From contig JAYOLW010000002.1 in the NCBI GenBank assembly GCA_038120515.1, positions 1-64,000 on the forward strand: a DNA stretch of 64,000 nucleotides, given 5' to 3'. The notes under the pieces were generated by a model. The model was not told the DNA's origin. It did not search any database and saw nothing but the letters and a program-made list of their open reading frames with translations. The translations under genes were made by a program, and so were the position numbers. Of this stretch, positions 16,195-25,870 are shown piece after piece. Each line of letters begins with the position of its first letter. Position 1 is the first letter of the stretch. Origin of the DNA: JADHOX01 sp038120515 (lineage in GTDB: Bacteria; Pseudomonadota; Alphaproteobacteria; Rickettsiales; JABIRX01).

Positions 16195-19100
16195 CTATTT
16201 TGAAAGTCCTGAATTATGTCTGCCCATTTCTGGATTCCTAAATGTTGTTGGCTTAGGAAATTTTGCCTCACGCGCTTCTGCTAACTTAGCCTCCCTTGCC
16301 TCTTCAAGAGCTCGTCTATTTACAGTGACTTCATCAGAAGTTTGTACTTTTACCTCTGTTGTTTTAAAAGTTTCTGATCTTAGTTTTGATTGTTCAGATC
16401 GTATCAACACTCTACTTATTTCAATATTATCTGGATTATTTAATGTTGCCTCAGTAATTTTTGCTATTTCTTTAGTGGCTTGCTTTGCATCATATCTATC
16501 CATCAAATCTATCACTTTACCATGAAGTTCTTCTAATACATCCTGTCTTAATTTTCTTTCAACAATAACAGTAGGCATTTCATCTTTATAATCAGCTAAT
16601 TTAGTTTCCATAGTATTTTTGAAATCTGGATCATTCATAAAAATATCATGTTCATATGAACCTTTTAACAACCCACTTAAAGCAAGCATTGAACGATCTA
16701 ATTGCGAAAGCTCACTATTTGATGTTTTTATACTCATTTCAGTTCTAATGGTATGGTCAGTAATAATTCCAAATTTTTCTGTAGTTTTTGATGTTGCCGC
16801 ATAATGCGAACTAAGGCTTGATTCTGCTACACCCATTTGCCTAAGAACCTTATCCATTCCTTCTATACCAACAAACTCTTTTTCGGATCTATAGGATTGA
16901 GTTACGATCTTTTCACCTCTTCTAGTTTCTCTTGTTATCTTTTTAGAAGCCGAAGCATTTTCTCCTATTCTTAATGAAGCCGACAGAGTACCTAAATGTT
17001 CATCACGAACATCAGTTACTCTTTCATCTTTAGGCATATAACCAGTAGCCACAGCAATAGAATTTATTATGGATGGCAAGCCTATCGAGGCCTCAACTCC
17101 AATCTTTGCCTCTTTACCATTTTCAATAAATATAGCTTCGGCTCTAGACAAATCCTCTATTGTTACCTCCGGCTCGAAGAAAACTGTTCTTAAAAAAACA
17201 TGTAATGCAGCTTTCTGCTCTGATGAATTTCCAAATTTTATTTTGTGACCTTTTTCAACACCACCTGACATTAACAATTTTGATTCAGCAAGCCCCATAG
17301 CAGTTGACATCCCAAGTCCAAACTCTGCTCCTAATTGAGCCGTTATTAAAACCGAATAACCATTTTCTTCTTTTACAACCTTAAGCCCATCTTTTTTAAT
17401 AGCCGAGAGTTCGCTTCTAACCTCAATTGCTCCCTCAGTAAGTGCCTCTTGAGCCAAATTGACAAATTCTTGATCATTTTTTACAGTAAGCTTTCCAGTT
17501 TTATCAATTATAAACTCATCACCTGGTTGCATAGGCTCTAATACTTTATCTATGCCAGAAAATATATGCGCCTCACCCACTAAGGCACTTTTCTTGTCCA
17601 CCTCAATTTTCAATTCTTTGTCTTTTGCTAGAAGATGAATATCATTATACCATTCTAGCATCTCTCCCATTCTTTCTGCTGGCTCCATATATGTTAAAGC
17701 TCTAATTTGCGTATCAAGCAATGTTTTAGCATTATCAGTCATTTCAAACTTTGTCTCCAAATGACTTCTGAGAGAAGAGCCAGGCCTATTAAGCTCATCT
17801 AGATATTCTGCAAACCCCTTGTCTCCAGAACTTACTTTGAATTGATCATAACCATATAGAACTGACATATGTGTTAACTGTGCTGTACTTTTAATATTTC
17901 CAGAAACCAAACCCAATATCTCTTTTTCATATTCTTTATACTTCGTTATCTTATCTGCATCTTGTTGAGATTCTGGCTTAGCAAGCTCTGATTTTAAAGC
18001 CTGATTATTACTATTAAGTGCTGCAAATGCATCTCCAACCTTACTAATAGAAATATTTTTGTCATCAGGAGACTTCAAACTTGCAGATCCTAATGTTATA
18101 TTTGTAAGAAATCTTCCTACCTTTATTCCTTGCAATTCAGCTGAACGCCTCTCGAGCTTTATATCATTTGCTGATTGTTGATAAAAACCTTGTATTTTAT
18201 TCTTTAGGCCCTGAGAGTCCAACAACATTGACATTTGTGAAGCCTGAGACTGGCCTTGAGAAACATAGGCTTTTGAGACATGACCAACATCAAATAATTT
18301 TGTCATTGCATTTGACTGAAGCTCTCGTGAAAGTAAGTCTACGTCTTTACTCATAAACTGCTGTACTAAGACATCTCTTACTGCCTCATCAGATGAAAAC
18401 ATTTTTGCTGTAACACTAATAGACTGAACTGATTTATTTAAGGTCTTAAAGTCTGAAAATCCAGTATTTGCAATGGCCATTATAGTATCTGCCTGCTCAA
18501 CAAACTTTGGATTTAAATTCATTTTTTTAAATTCTAGGTTATCTTCAAAATTCAGCTTAGTCCCTTCTGTTGACTTAATGAAATCATTTACTCTTCGTTC
18601 AAAAATTTCTTCTTCTTTTGCTTTTGATTTATCTTCGCCATTTCCGAGCTCTTCTAATGTGGCTAATTTTATTTCGCATAATGAGGCATTTACAAATAAT
18701 AGATCTAGATTTTTAAACTTCGCATCCAACCCGCTGTCTTTCATGGCCTTTATTGAGCCAGACAATGAAAGAGAGTCAAGTGAATTAAGATTGATTCCGG
18801 TCTCTAAAACTAAAGATCGTTTTGATGTTCTAATTTTGTGCTCTAAATTAATTTTAGTTTTTTCTATTTCAAAATCACGAGATTTTGATGCTCCAGCTAT
18901 TTCAGCACCAACTTCTGCAAGTTGCAATGTATAATCATCTAGCAAAGCGCCAGATAAATCTTTCGGATTTTTTAAAGATGAAGCAGCAAAAACTACCATT
19001 TTATAATCGCCCGAAAGCACAGGATCAATAAAACCCGACACTTCACTCATATTTTTTGAACCATCATTATAAGTTAATTTTTTATTGATAGAATTTAACA

Positions 19101-20655
19101 AGGTTCTCGAATAAAAGACCTGCTGAGATTTATCACGTTTTGTCGCCTCTTCAAAAGATTCACTCTGAGGACGCGCTAGAGTTCCAGCATCATAATGCTT
19201 TAAAATTTTGCTTTTAATATCTGTTGAGAGTGCCGACATTTGCCCTTCCTGCTGTAATCCTATTTGTTCTGCAAAATCCACTAGATTTGAGCATATATCT
19301 CGCGCATGATCTAGCTCTGGAATAATAGGGGAAACACCTCTTAAAAATTCTAATTCATGCTTTAAATTTGACTGATGAGTAGTATCATGCTGATAGTCAA
19401 GATCCTGAAGTTTTTCTGTATAACGATTAATTAAGATCTCAGCATTTTTGGCAATACTTTTATTAACTTTCGCAAAAACTTCATTATCAACACTAGACAA
19501 ATTACCAGAAGCCTGAAGGCTTAACCAATTTGATTGAACATTGGCATAATCTTTAATAAAATCACCAATATCAGAAATAGAATCAGAAGTTTTTAGCTCA
19601 AATGATTTACTTAATGTTAATAAATTTCTAATTAACTCAGCCCTTATTTCAGGATTGTTATTTGCCTCATCCTTTTCTATAAGACCTCGTTTTAACTCAG
19701 ACTGCTTTTCAGAACTTACAAGCCCAGAATCTCGAAAAAGCTTGTCTAAAATCTTGAAATCTGGTCCTTTTTCGAGCTCATGTAACGAACTAACTAATTT
19801 TGATAACTGGTCAATAGATTCTTCATTGGTTGCGGTATCAAGAAATGCCAATTGCCTTATTGAGATATTAGTATTTGAAGATACCTGCTCATCCATAATT
19901 ATTAGCTCGGACAACACATTTTTCATTTTTATTGAAGCTTCGTTTAATTCGGAACGCAGAGCCTCAATCTCTTTTGTTTTGTGAGCAGGATTTAACCTCT
20001 CAAGATTAGCTATTTTTGGCAACATATTATCGATCTGACTAATTTCGAGAGCAATTTTCGCACTATCCAACTTCATTGCCTCAATAGATATTCCAGATTT
20101 AAGATCAGCTAAATCTTGAGCTGCCTTTTCAATGTATTTTTTATCACTCCCAATTCGAGCAATCGCGTTTGTTCTAGCCTTATCAGAGAAAACCTGACCT
20201 TTGTCATCATAATATAATTTTGAACCAATTTTTTTCCCAGACGCCTCTTTTTCCTTAATATTTGCACCAAAATCCAAACTTTTTAAGACAACTTCCAAAT
20301 TGGTATCTTTATATTCAGAACTTTTAGACTCGAGCAATAGTTTTGCCTCTTTTATAGTCATTAATTTATCATCAACAACAAGACTATTGATGCCTTCGCC
20401 ATTAAAACTAACAAGCTCGACTGCAACTTCCCTTTTTACATTTCGTTTTGATCCCCAAAGACCGAATCTCTGAACAATTGATGGTTTTGAAACTGGATCT
20501 ACTTTAGCCGGAGGGGCTATCTTAATTAGGTCTTGGGTATTTGATTTTAAGCTATCTACTACAGAATCAGCTTTATCATTAGCTTTTGATACTTCATTTG
20601 ATACTAGCTCAGTTTTTTTTTCACTCCCTCGCGAAAATCTTCTAAAAAAATTCAT
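16195..20655 (-). CDS. 1486-residue protein of unknown function
   Basis: I do not recognise this protein. It begins with a basic MNFFRRFSRGSEKK and has no Sec signal or membrane helix. About residues 150-1000 are mostly charged, alpha-helical and coiled-coil-like. A different part, about 1090-1240, is glycine- and strand-rich (LGAEFGLGMSTAMGLAESK, KIGVEASIGLP, LGTLSASLRIGENAS). A charged helical end follows, with EAREAKLAEAREAKF, and the C-terminus is basic (FRNPEMGRHNSGLSK). Size, lack of a signal and a hydrophilic basic end fit a type IV secretion substrate, but that is inference. It is a lone gene between petABC and rpmE and has no visible operon partner. The frame is intact over 4.4 kb, so it is a real gene. 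Confidence 0.75.
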   Translation of the reverse strand: MNFFRRFSRGSEKKTELVSNEVSKANDKADSVVDSLKSNTQDLIKIAPPAKVDPVSKPSIVQRFGLWGSKRNVKREVAVELVSFNGEGINSLVVDDKLMTIKEAKLLLESKSSEYKDTNLEVVLKSLDFGANIKEKEASGKKIGSKLYYDDKGQVFSDKARTNAIARIGSDKKYIEKAAQDLADLKSGISIEAMKLDSAKIALEISQIDNMLPKIANLERLNPAHKTKEIEALRSELNEASIKMKNVLSELIIMDEQVSSNTNISIRQLAFLDTATNEESIDQLSKLVSSLHELEKGPDFKILDKLFRDSGLVSSEKQSELKRGLIEKDEANNNPEIRAELIRNLLTLSKSFELKTSDSISDIGDFIKDYANVQSNWLSLQASGNLSSVDNEVFAKVNKSIAKNAEILINRYTEKLQDLDYQHDTTHQSNLKHELEFLRGVSPIIPELDHARDICSNLVDFAEQIGLQQEGQMSALSTDIKSKILKHYDAGTLARPQSESFEEATKRDKSQQVFYSRTLLNSINKKLTYNDGSKNMSEVSGFIDPVLSGDYKMVVFAASSLKNPKDLSGALLDDYTLQLAEVGAEIAGASKSRDFEIEKTKINLEHKIRTSKRSLVLETGINLNSLDSLSLSGSIKAMKDSGLDAKFKNLDLLFVNASLCEIKLATLEELGNGEDKSKAKEEEIFERRVNDFIKSTEGTKLNFEDNLEFKKMNLNPKFVEQADTIMAIANTGFSDFKTLNKSVQSISVTAKMFSSDEAVRDVLVQQFMSKDVDLLSRELQSNAMTKLFDVGHVSKAYVSQGQSQASQMSMLLDSQGLKNKIQGFYQQSANDIKLERRSAELQGIKVGRFLTNITLGSASLKSPDDKNISISKVGDAFAALNSNNQALKSELAKPESQQDADKITKYKEYEKEILGLVSGNIKSTAQLTHMSVLYGYDQFKVSSGDKGFAEYLDELNRPGSSLRSHLETKFEMTDNAKTLLDTQIRALTYMEPAERMGEMLEWYNDIHLLAKDKELKIEVDKKSALVGEAHIFSGIDKVLEPMQPGDEFIIDKTGKLTVKNDQEFVNLAQEALTEGAIEVRSELSAIKKDGLKVVKEENGYSVLITAQLGAEFGLGMSTAMGLAESKLLMSGGVEKGHKIKFGNSSEQKAALHVFLRTVFFEPEVTIEDLSRAEAIFIENGKEAKIGVEASIGLPSIINSIAVATGYMPKDERVTDVRDEHLGTLSASLRIGENASASKKITRETRRGEKIVTQSYRSEKEFVGIEGMDKVLRQMGVAESSLSSHYAATSKTTEKFGIITDHTIRTEMSIKTSNSELSQLDRSMLALSGLLKGSYEHDIFMNDPDFKNTMETKLADYKDEMPTVIVERKLRQDVLEELHGKVIDLMDRYDAKQATKEIAKITEATLNNPDNIEISRVLIRSEQSKLRSETFKTTEVKVQTSDEVTVNRRALEEAREAKLAEAREAKFPKPTTFRNPEMGRHNSGLSK

Positions 20656-20750
20656 TACTTAAAAATACTAAGAATTATGACAAATTTTAATTGCCTTAAT
20701 ATAATTCTAACATTTTAAAGTAGGGAAATCAAACGTTATAATAACTGAAA

Positions 20751-21005
20751 TTATGAGTCAGATTTATTTGAAGCAGCACCAGTAAAACTAAAAGCACCAT
20801 ATTTGTTTTTGAATTCAGCAACTTTTGAAACATTTTCATTAACAAAAGCAACACCACCAACCCATGCAGGATGTGTTAGAGGATCAATATCAAGAGTCAT
20901 GATATCACCTTCTTTACCCCAAGTTGATTTCGTCTGAAACTTTGTACCATTAGTCATTAGAACAGTTATATTGTGGTAATCTGGATGTATATCTTTTTTG
21001 GCCAT
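20751..21005 (-). CDS. rpmE: 50S ribosomal protein L31
   Basis: 84-residue ribosomal protein of the large subunit, located at the central protuberance near the 30S contact. Begins MAKKDIHPDYHNITVLMTNG, with STWGKEGDIMTLDIDPLTHPAWVGG typical of the family, and ends in a short polar extension. The zinc-binding cysteines of the C+ type are absent, so this is the C- type. A lone gene between the 1486-residue protein and thiD. Confidence 0.93.
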   Translation of the reverse strand: MAKKDIHPDYHNITVLMTNGTKFQTKSTWGKEGDIMTLDIDPLTHPAWVGGVAFVNENVSKVAEFKNKYGAFSFTGAASNKSDS

Positions 21006-21101
21006 TTTAATTTATCTTTAGTAATATATGAAGATATTATTTATATCACTAAATCTTAAGTTGCAATATAAATGACACGACAAAATTGATAAATTTTGCT
21101 T

Positions 21102-21854
21102 TTAAGCAATTTTTTTATCAGAATCGTTAAAAAAACTAGTGATGAATTTCTTGCTATTGGTAAAACTCTCTGCATTTGTCTTGCCAAATAACATATTGCA
21201 TGCAAATGCAGTTGCGAAACGACAGCCGCTTCCTCTTACTTTACTTGCTAACCTAGCTGTTTTTTCAAGATGTAATTTATCATCAACATCAAGCATAATA
21301 TCCGTTGCATTATCATCATGATCTAGATGCCCACCTTTAATTACAACATTTGGCACCTCAAAAGATTTAATTAATTTACATGCATCAACCATGCTATCAA
21401 TGCTTGCAATTTTTTTTCCAGCTAATATTTCAGCCTCAGCAATATTTGGAGTTACGATTTCGCAAATTGATAATAGATATTGCTTTAAATACTCAATCGC
21501 ATCAAAATCAAGTAATACTCCCCCAGAACTTGATTTCAAAACTGGATCCAAAACAATCCTTAAAGACCGGTCTTTAAAAATCTGATAAATCTTTTGACAT
21601 ATTTTCTTATTAGCCAACATACCAATCTTCACAACCGAAATATGATTATGCTCTAATATTTTTAAAATTGATTCAGCAACAAAATTCTCATCTTGATCAA
21701 ATCTATTATAAAAATTGGTATCATCCTGAATAGTTATTGAGGTGGTTACAATATGAGGCTTTATCGAATAATGCTCACAGATTGATTTATCAGCCTGAAC
21801 GCCGGCTCCTCCACTTGAATCCGACCCCCCTATTAGTAAAATTTGAGAATACAT
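21102..21854 (-). CDS. thiD: hydroxymethylpyrimidine (phospho)kinase
   Basis: Ribokinase-fold kinase that phosphorylates HMP or HMP-P for thiamine synthesis. The N-terminal GGSDSSGGAGVQADKSICEHYSI and VTPNIAEAEIL are diagnostic, and RGSGCRFATAFA supplies the anion hole, matching the usual GTGC. 250 residues is typical. No other thiamine gene is in the window, so salvage of pyrimidine precursor is possible. Its start overlaps the 3' end of glmM by 65 bases, an unusually long overlap that may reflect a frame error at the end of glmM. Pyridoxal kinase-type activity is also known in this family. Confidence 0.88.
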   Translation of the reverse strand: MYSQILLIGGSDSSGGAGVQADKSICEHYSIKPHIVTTSITIQDDTNFYNRFDQDENFVAESILKILEHNHISVVKIGMLANKKICQKIYQIFKDRSLRIVLDPVLKSSSGGVLLDFDAIEYLKQYLLSICEIVTPNIAEAEILAGKKIASIDSMVDACKLIKSFEVPNVVIKGGHLDHDDNATDIMLDVDDKLHLEKTARLASKVRGSGCRFATAFACNMLFGKTNAESFTNSKKFITSFFNDSDKKIA

Positions 21855-23226
21855 TTTTAAATCTTGTTAATTTATTAGATTCTGTTCCTTCTTTCTCTAT
21901 GACAGAAACAATCATATCTGCAAGCTTTGATATTTCACCTTGTTTACTGCCCTCAACCATAACTCTTACAATAGGCTCAGTTCCAGATTTTCTAACTAAC
22001 ACCCTACCATTATCACCTAGCTTTGCTTCTACATCGGCAATGACATCCTGGATTTCCTGATCATTGATATCAATGTTTTTTTTGCATTTAACATTTTTAA
22101 GAATTTGTGGCAAAGGGCTATAGATATTTTTAATAGCACTTGAACGAAGATTATTTTCCTTTAGGAAGGCTAAAACCTGAAGTCCTGCTAACAACCCATC
22201 ACCAGTTGTAGAATAGTCGCTTAAAATAATATGACCTGATTGTTCACCACCAATATTGAAGCCATTATCACGCATATATTCTGCAACATATCGATCACCT
22301 ATATTTGTTCTATGTAATGATAAATTTCTTGCCCCTAAATATTTCTCTAAAGCAAGATTTGACATTTTTGTTGTAACTATCCCATCACCTTTAATTTTAT
22401 TGTGAGTATGCCAATATTCTGCGATAATTGCGATTACTTGATCACCATCTATAATATTACCTTTATCATCGGCTATAATGACTCTGTCAGCATCGCCATC
22501 TAAAGCAATACCTATATCAGCTTTATTTTTAGTTACAGCTTTTGCAAGTCTTTCAGGGCTTGTAGCCCCGCATTCTTCATTAATATTAAAGCCGTTAGGG
22601 GCAACACCCATTGCAATTACCTCAGCCCCAAGTTCCCACAATATTGTTGGACCGATCTTATATGCAGCACCATTAGCGCAGTCAATGACTACCTTAAGCC
22701 CTTCTAAGGTTGTATTCCTCGGGAAAGTGTTTTTAACATATTCGATATATCTACCTGAAGCGTCATCAATTCTTGTAGCCTTCCCAATCCTTTCGGGAGC
22801 CGCTAAAAACTTTGAAAGATCTCTTTCCATCAAATCTTCTATTTCTTGCTCAATTTCATCAGAAAGCTTAAACCCCTCAGGGCCAAAAAACTTAAGACCA
22901 TTATCATAATATGGGTTATGAGAAGCAGAAATCATAACACCTAGATCTGCCCGCATAGCCTTTGTAAGCATAGCAACAGCTGGTGTCGGCATTGGACCAA
23001 GAATGATAACATCCATTCCAACTGATATCAAGCCAGCGGTTAAAGCATTCTCAATCATATAACCGGAGAGCCTTGTATCTTTACTGATTATTACTCTATG
23101 TGTATGATCTCCCCTTTGAAATTTTACGCCTACAGCCTGACCAACTTTTAAGATTTTGTCAGCTGTCATTTTGCTTTGATTTGCGGTACCCCTTATGCCA
23201 TCAGTACCAAAATATTTCTTTGCCAT
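21790..23226 (-). CDS. glmM: phosphoglucosamine mutase
   Basis: Converts glucosamine-6-P to glucosamine-1-P for UDP-GlcNAc, feeding peptidoglycan and LPS. FGTDGIRG, the active serine loop ISASHNPYYDNG (S102), the metal loop DGDADRV and the phosphate-binding RKSGTEPIVRVM are all present. The protein is 478 residues against about 445-450 in the family. The extra end (after about residue 442) is basic and unlike the family and overlaps thiD. One frame over, a TAA stop lies 12 bases before the thiD ATG, so a single-base indel may have extended it. Confidence 0.92.
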   Translation of the reverse strand: MAKKYFGTDGIRGTANQSKMTADKILKVGQAVGVKFQRGDHTHRVIISKDTRLSGYMIENALTAGLISVGMDVIILGPMPTPAVAMLTKAMRADLGVMISASHNPYYDNGLKFFGPEGFKLSDEIEQEIEDLMERDLSKFLAAPERIGKATRIDDASGRYIEYVKNTFPRNTTLEGLKVVIDCANGAAYKIGPTILWELGAEVIAMGVAPNGFNINEECGATSPERLAKAVTKNKADIGIALDGDADRVIIADDKGNIIDGDQVIAIIAEYWHTHNKIKGDGIVTTKMSNLALEKYLGARNLSLHRTNIGDRYVAEYMRDNGFNIGGEQSGHIILSDYSTTGDGLLAGLQVLAFLKENNLRSSAIKNIYSPLPQILKNVKCKKNIDINDQEIQDVIADVEAKLGDNGRVLVRKSGTEPIVRVMVEGSKQGEISKLADMIVSVIEKEGTESNKLTRFKNVFSNFTNRGVGFKWRSRRSG

Positions 23227-23322
23227 TGAATAGACCTACTTAAATTAAAAAGATCGATTTCTGCTTTAACATTAATTAGATGATTTTTTCAATTTAATTT
23301 TAATTATAGCTGGTAATTTATC

Positions 23323-25062
23323 TTACCTAAATTGTTTACCATGGTCACTTTGTTTTTGCCTTGCACTAGCAGGCTGCTCATATGTAGCATGTATATCGGA
23401 ATTTATGGCTTCTTGACATTTAGTGCCCTTCAAGTCCGCACTGTCGAAATGTCCTTTTGCCAAAATTTCTCCTATTTTACTGCTAGACAAATGAACCGAT
23501 TCTCTATTTTTTTCATCAGATTTATCTTGCTGGACTCCTTTTTCAGAATCAGACAAGCGAACTGACTCACGACTTTGCTCAACAGCTTGAGTTTTCTCAA
23601 CAGCTTTATCTACTTCATGGGCGAGCTCCATCTCCTGAGCCTTTGATGGCGTTTTTAATTCGCTAAGCTGCTTTTCATTTGCATCAACGCTAGCACCATA
23701 TGTGCTTTTAGAATAAACGGTTACAGCTGCTCCGGCAGCAAATGTTGCTATGGTTGCAATTCCGACACCAACGAGCGCAGTTCCTCCTGTAGCTGCAATA
23801 ATCAATGCCGCTCCAGTTAAGGCCAAAGCAGTCATAAAACACATATTACCCATCGAAACTCCCACTCCTTCTTTAGATCTATTTTCATGAAGCTCCGCTT
23901 TAATCTCATGCTCTCTTTGCATCTCTGGGCTTAAGTTCTGATCTTTGGCAAGCTCTTTATGTTGCTGCGCCATTTTGCTGTCAGCCACACTTTCCTTACC
24001 GTCTTTATATATATCACGCGCCACTAATGTTGAGGTTGCGACAAGACCACCTATTGCAATACCAAAAGAAGCGGCAGCAAGACCAGCCACTCCTGCAAAA
24101 CCAGCCAATAACACCAATACTCCAGCAGCTACCGAGGTAACCCCCATAGCAGTTACCAACCCACCTTCCATTTTTTCATTCATGTTAACTCTATTACTCC
24201 ATGTTGGTACTTCCGCAACAGCATTAGATTTGTCGGTTAATAGTTTTTTTGCATCATTTACTTTACTTGTATCAATACCAGCCATTTTAAAACAAGCTGA
24301 TAATGCAGCTTCTGATGGAGCTTTAACAACTCGACCATTTTCTAAAATATCGCTGGTCTCGAGAACTTCAGAAAGCTTTTTTGCTTGCGCTTTATCAATT
24401 TTAAGACTTGTTGCCAAATCATTTGGCAGCAGAGCACTTGTCATAACTTTTTGAGAGCCGTTATAGGAAACCATAGCTCCATTTTTATCTCTACAGAACC
24501 CTAAATCCTGTGAAATTGTTGTAACAATTTTTTGCTTTTGTTCATCTGATAATTGTAATGATTCCGTCGCTTTATCTACAGCCTTATTAAACTTTTGTTC
24601 AAGCCCTTCAGCATTTCTTCTTATTGAACCAGTGACGAAATTTTTAGATGTTGTAACACCTTGCTCTTTTAAGGCTGCCGTTAAACCTTCATAAACCTCT
24701 GCTTTATGTGTGTGAGAAATTTCAGCTTGTTCTAAAGCTTTCTCTACCGACTCTTCCGAAAACCTTAAACCTGAAGCATTTCGTAATGTTAATAAACCTT
24801 CATAAGTTGCAAATAAACCACCCGCAATCATTAATCCACCGCTTGTGCCCGTTGCGATAGCCTTAACCGTTTCAGTATTAGCTCCAGAATGTTTTAAAGC
24901 CTTTGCAAATTTATCTGCACCTTTATCAAGACCTCCTGAACCTTCACCACCTTCCATACTTTCAGCAATTTTTTTGCCAAATTCTGCAACTTGCTCAGCT
25001 GTTCCAAGAGCTATATGTGAGGCCTGACCAGCATTTAATGACTTTTCAGATTCTTTTCCCAT
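23323..25062 (-). CDS. 579-residue membrane-associated protein of unknown function
   Basis: No family recognised. Two long hydrophobic glycine/alanine-rich stretches at residues 302-347 and 405-450 would each form a helical hairpin, and a shorter one lies at 68-92. There is no N-terminal signal peptide. The rest is charged and helical, with a possible coiled coil at 100-240. A hydrophilic C-terminal part carries a near-repeat, RESVRLSDS (498-506) and RESVHLSSS (520-528), and a basic end (RQKQSDHGKQFR). Bilobed hairpins plus hydrophilic ends resemble proteins inserted in vacuole membranes by intracellular bacteria; this is an analogy only. On its strand a GAAGGT ribosome-binding site and a TATAAT (25091-25086) precede the start. 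Confidence 0.7.
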   Translation of the reverse strand: MGKESEKSLNAGQASHIALGTAEQVAEFGKKIAESMEGGEGSGGLDKGADKFAKALKHSGANTETVKAIATGTSGGLMIAGGLFATYEGLLTLRNASGLRFSEESVEKALEQAEISHTHKAEVYEGLTAALKEQGVTTSKNFVTGSIRRNAEGLEQKFNKAVDKATESLQLSDEQKQKIVTTISQDLGFCRDKNGAMVSYNGSQKVMTSALLPNDLATSLKIDKAQAKKLSEVLETSDILENGRVVKAPSEAALSACFKMAGIDTSKVNDAKKLLTDKSNAVAEVPTWSNRVNMNEKMEGGLVTAMGVTSVAAGVLVLLAGFAGVAGLAAASFGIAIGGLVATSTLVARDIYKDGKESVADSKMAQQHKELAKDQNLSPEMQREHEIKAELHENRSKEGVGVSMGNMCFMTALALTGAALIIAATGGTALVGVGIATIATFAAGAAVTVYSKSTYGASVDANEKQLSELKTPSKAQEMELAHEVDKAVEKTQAVEQSRESVRLSDSEKGVQQDKSDEKNRESVHLSSSKIGEILAKGHFDSADLKGTKCQEAINSDIHATYEQPASARQKQSDHGKQFR

Positions 25063-25132
25063 AAAACAAATACCTTCAATCTGTGATTATAGCAAATTTA
25101 GGTAAGAAAAAAAGCAGAAAATTAAGAGTGGA

Positions 25133-25870
25133 TTAATCCAAAAAGAAAGCAACTATACAATCTTTGCCATCTCCATCATTTTCATTATAAATAGCGTCAT
25201 CAAGATTGTCGGTATTAGCAACATGGACACCATCTTCATCAACAATGCAGGTAACTAAATTCCAATCACCATTATATAAACCATTACGGCCAAGTAATAA
25301 ACCTGTCGGGGTTCCATCATCCAATTTATCATCCATTCGAGCAGCATAAATAGGCTTAATTGCAGCAGTATAGCCAAGATCTCCTTGATTAAAACCACCA
25401 ACAATCAAATAATGCGCAGCTGGAAATGCTTCCAAACTTGAATAAACTAAAGTTATTTGGGTGCCCTGAAGGTTACCATAAGGAGCATTATAATCAGCCT
25501 TTTGTGTATCATCATCACCATAGCCTTGCCCTGCGAAATTTCCGGGTGCAAAACCAGAATCACCTAAATGTTTCCAGGCCAAATGCGCTTCTTTATTTGA
25601 GTCAATATAACCATTACCATCACCATTACAAAACTCAGCTGATTCACAATCATCTGGCCAGAAATCATAGGCTCTGTTAAAATCCCCAGGTCTAGACTCA
25701 TAACGATCCTGGAAATTATTATATGCTGCTTGATAATTAAGGATCTGCTTCATAGTAGAGCGAACTTCAGCGGCTCTTCGAAACTCACCAGCGTAAAGTA
25801 TTGTGCTTATTAGGATTCCAATTATAATTAAAACAATTGCAAGTTCTATAAGAGTAAAAGCTTTTCTCAT
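25133..25870 (-). CDS. type IV pilin/pseudopilin-like protein
   Basis: 245-residue protein with a class III prepilin leader: KAFTLIELAIVLIIIGIL, where processing would occur before Phe with the usual Glu at mature position 5. The residue before the cleavage site is Ala rather than the near-invariant Gly. A hydrophobic helix runs to about residue 26. The globular part has DGNGYIDSNKE, an Asp-rich loop resembling the calcium site of GspG-type pseudopilins, and many acidic residues and cysteines (DCESAEFC, TCIVDED, KDCIVAFF). No prepilin peptidase, secretin or pilus ATPase is in the window. It overlaps metG by 4 bases, so it is transcribed with metG and holB. Confidence 0.8.
   Translation of the reverse strand: MRKAFTLIELAIVLIIIGILISTILYAGEFRRAAEVRSTMKQILNYQAAYNNFQDRYESRPGDFNRAYDFWPDDCESAEFCNGDGNGYIDSNKEAHLAWKHLGDSGFAPGNFAGQGYGDDDTQKADYNAPYGNLQGTQITLVYSSLEAFPAAHYLIVGGFNQGDLGYTAAIKPIYAARMDDKLDDGTPTGLLLGRNGLYNGDWNLVTCIVDEDGVHVANTDNLDDAIYNENDGDGKDCIVAFFLD

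Noticed and set aside
18473..18934. Plus-strand open frame inside the 1486-residue gene
   Set aside because: Antisense shadow of a long intact minus-strand gene, with no start signals or recognisable protein.
21094..21118. TTGCTT-AAGCAA hairpin followed by T-run as terminator
   Set aside because: The T-run is on the plus strand, but the genes here are all on the minus strand; on the minus strand no U-tract follows.
22478..22909. Plus-strand open frame inside glmM
   Set aside because: Antisense shadow of a conserved enzyme gene.
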